NCBI GenBank assembly: GCA_027600665.1
Contig: JADGJL010000194.1
Span: 1-33,150 of the forward strand
From: Irineochytrium annulatum
Lineage: Eukaryota > Chytridiomycota > Chytridiomycetes > Chytridiales > Chytridiaceae
Direction of reading: 5' to 3'
Length of the DNA: 33,150 nucleotides
Made by a program: the position numbers and the translations under genes. Positions 32,365 through 33,150 of the stretch are shown here, in pieces. The notes under the pieces were generated by a model that saw nothing but the letters and a program-made list of their open reading frames with translations, had not been told where the DNA came from and did no database searches. The number at the start of each line of letters is the position of its first letter. The stretch's first letter is position 1.

Positions 32365-33150
32365 TCAAGCCGCACACATGGCGTGGATTTGAAGCGGGTT
32401 TCCACTGTTGTCCAGCATCTCAACCGCGTTGCCGTTGAAGTTGAGGTTCCCGCCATTGATGATGTGCTCGTACGAGTTGATCCTCGTGACAGTGGCAGGG
32501 TACGCGCCGCCCAGGTTGTTGATGTACGCCCTCTTGGCCGTCGCCATCGCCAACAAGAACGCCTTCTCATCCCCACCAGCCGACGGCGGCTTCGCGGCGG
32601 CCACGGCCGACGCCACGATCTGCGACAACCCACCGCCGCCGAGCTGCACGCCGGTGTCGAAGAAGAAGCCGACACCAGCGGCCGTCTTGATACCGTTGGA
32701 CGACACGAGGGCGGCGTTCGGCGCGAAGAATAGGCTCGACTGAACCTGGAGCTGGGCGGCCTGGAAGTTGGCAGGGTCCGTTTTGGCAGCCATCATCCAC
32801 ACGCTGCAAAAGTTCTGCAGGCTGGGCGTCGTGGCGGCCGCGTTGCCCCTGGCGCCGTCCAACACACCAATCACGGCGTTGAACTGCCCCACGATGGCCT
32901 GGTTCGAGTTCGGGTTGGCGACGTACGCGTGGACGACGTTCTGGGCGTTCCCGGATCCGGTGGTGAACTGGATGAATCCGGCCGAGAAGCCGTTGCCGTC
33001 GTTAATGTTGGCGCAGGAGCCGAACGTTAGCATGGGGGTGCCGTTCTCGAAGACGGAGGATATTTGGAGGATCATGTTGTACTGGCAGGCAGTAATGCCC
33101 TGGGCAGCGGCGACGTTTGCGACGGTCGCCATGGCACCTCCCGTTGCGGC
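32365..33150 (-). CDS. GH46-family chitosanase-like protein (5' end may lie outside window)
   Basis: A single open frame runs on the minus strand from the window edge to the TGA at 32365. The first in-frame ATG in view is at 33132, but codons before it stay open (AATGGA), so a signal peptide may be cut off. Residues ISSVFENGTPMLTFG and NINDGNGFSAGFIQFTTG match the active-site region of GH46 chitosanases, which pair a Glu in the FEN motif with an Asp in the GDG-like motif; here they are Glu29 and Asp45, counted from the ATG at 33132. The rest is Ala/Asn-rich with NFCSVWMMAAK and SYEHIINGGN. GH46 enzymes hydrolyse chitosan, which zoosporic fungi have in their own walls, so wall remodelling or feeding on other fungi are both possible. 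A decayed relative lies at 26680-27000. Confidence 0.75.
   Translation of the reverse strand, partial: AATGGAMATVANVAAAQGITACQYNMILQISSVFENGTPMLTFGSCANINDGNGFSAGFIQFTTGSGNAQNVVHAYVANPNSNQAIVGQFNAVIGVLDGARGNAAATTPSLQNFCSVWMMAAKTDPANFQAAQLQVQSSLFFAPNAALVSSNGIKTAAGVGFFFDTGVQLGGGGLSQIVASAVAAAKPPSAGGDEKAFLLAMATAKRAYINNLGGAYPATVTRINSYEHIINGGNLNFNGNAVEMLDNSGNPLQIHAMCAA

Overview
The window reads as nuclear DNA of a flagellated (zoosporic) fungus, most likely a chytrid or relative. Protein-coding genes are cut by many short introns (about 40-110 nt) with GT..AG ends and clear CTAAC/TACTAAC branch sites. A fungal-type protein kinase C with two HR1 regions sits a few kilobases from an intraflagellar transport gene (IFT121/WDR35), a combination expected in fungi that keep a cilium. 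I saw no tRNA, rRNA, transposon or CRISPR array. All gene models were spliced by hand; for the multi-exon genes the exon lengths sum to a multiple of three unless stated otherwise.

Left part (1-7.8 kb): the 3' end of a C2H2 zinc-finger gene (+), a two-TM membrane protein of unknown function with a probable one-base frameshift (+), a seven-TM receptor-like protein (-), and two related small secreted proteins, each with ten cysteines in the mature part (-), about 1.5 kb apart.

Centre (7.8-25 kb): IFT121/WDR35 in 24 exons (-), a Rap1-type small GTPase (-), a Pkc1-type kinase (-) and, divergent from it, a bromodomain AAA ATPase of the ATAD2/Yta7 family (+). These are conserved housekeeping, signalling and chromatin genes. 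Rap1 and PKC are both cell-polarity or cell-wall signalling proteins in fungi, but their adjacency is no proof of a joint role.

Right part (25-33 kb): a DOMON-domain, probably GPI-anchored, surface protein (+), a decayed fragment of a GH46 chitosanase-like gene (-), a 1080-residue STRA6-like multi-pass membrane protein (-), and an intact GH46-like chitosanase running off the right edge (-).

The points most worth following are the STRA6-like protein in a fungus, the paired secreted cysteine-rich proteins with different intron counts and similar promoter repeats, the chitosanase relic 5.7 kb from its intact relative, and an X-box-like site upstream of the IFT gene. I did not find a convincing new multi-gene system; the neighbouring genes look functionally independent.
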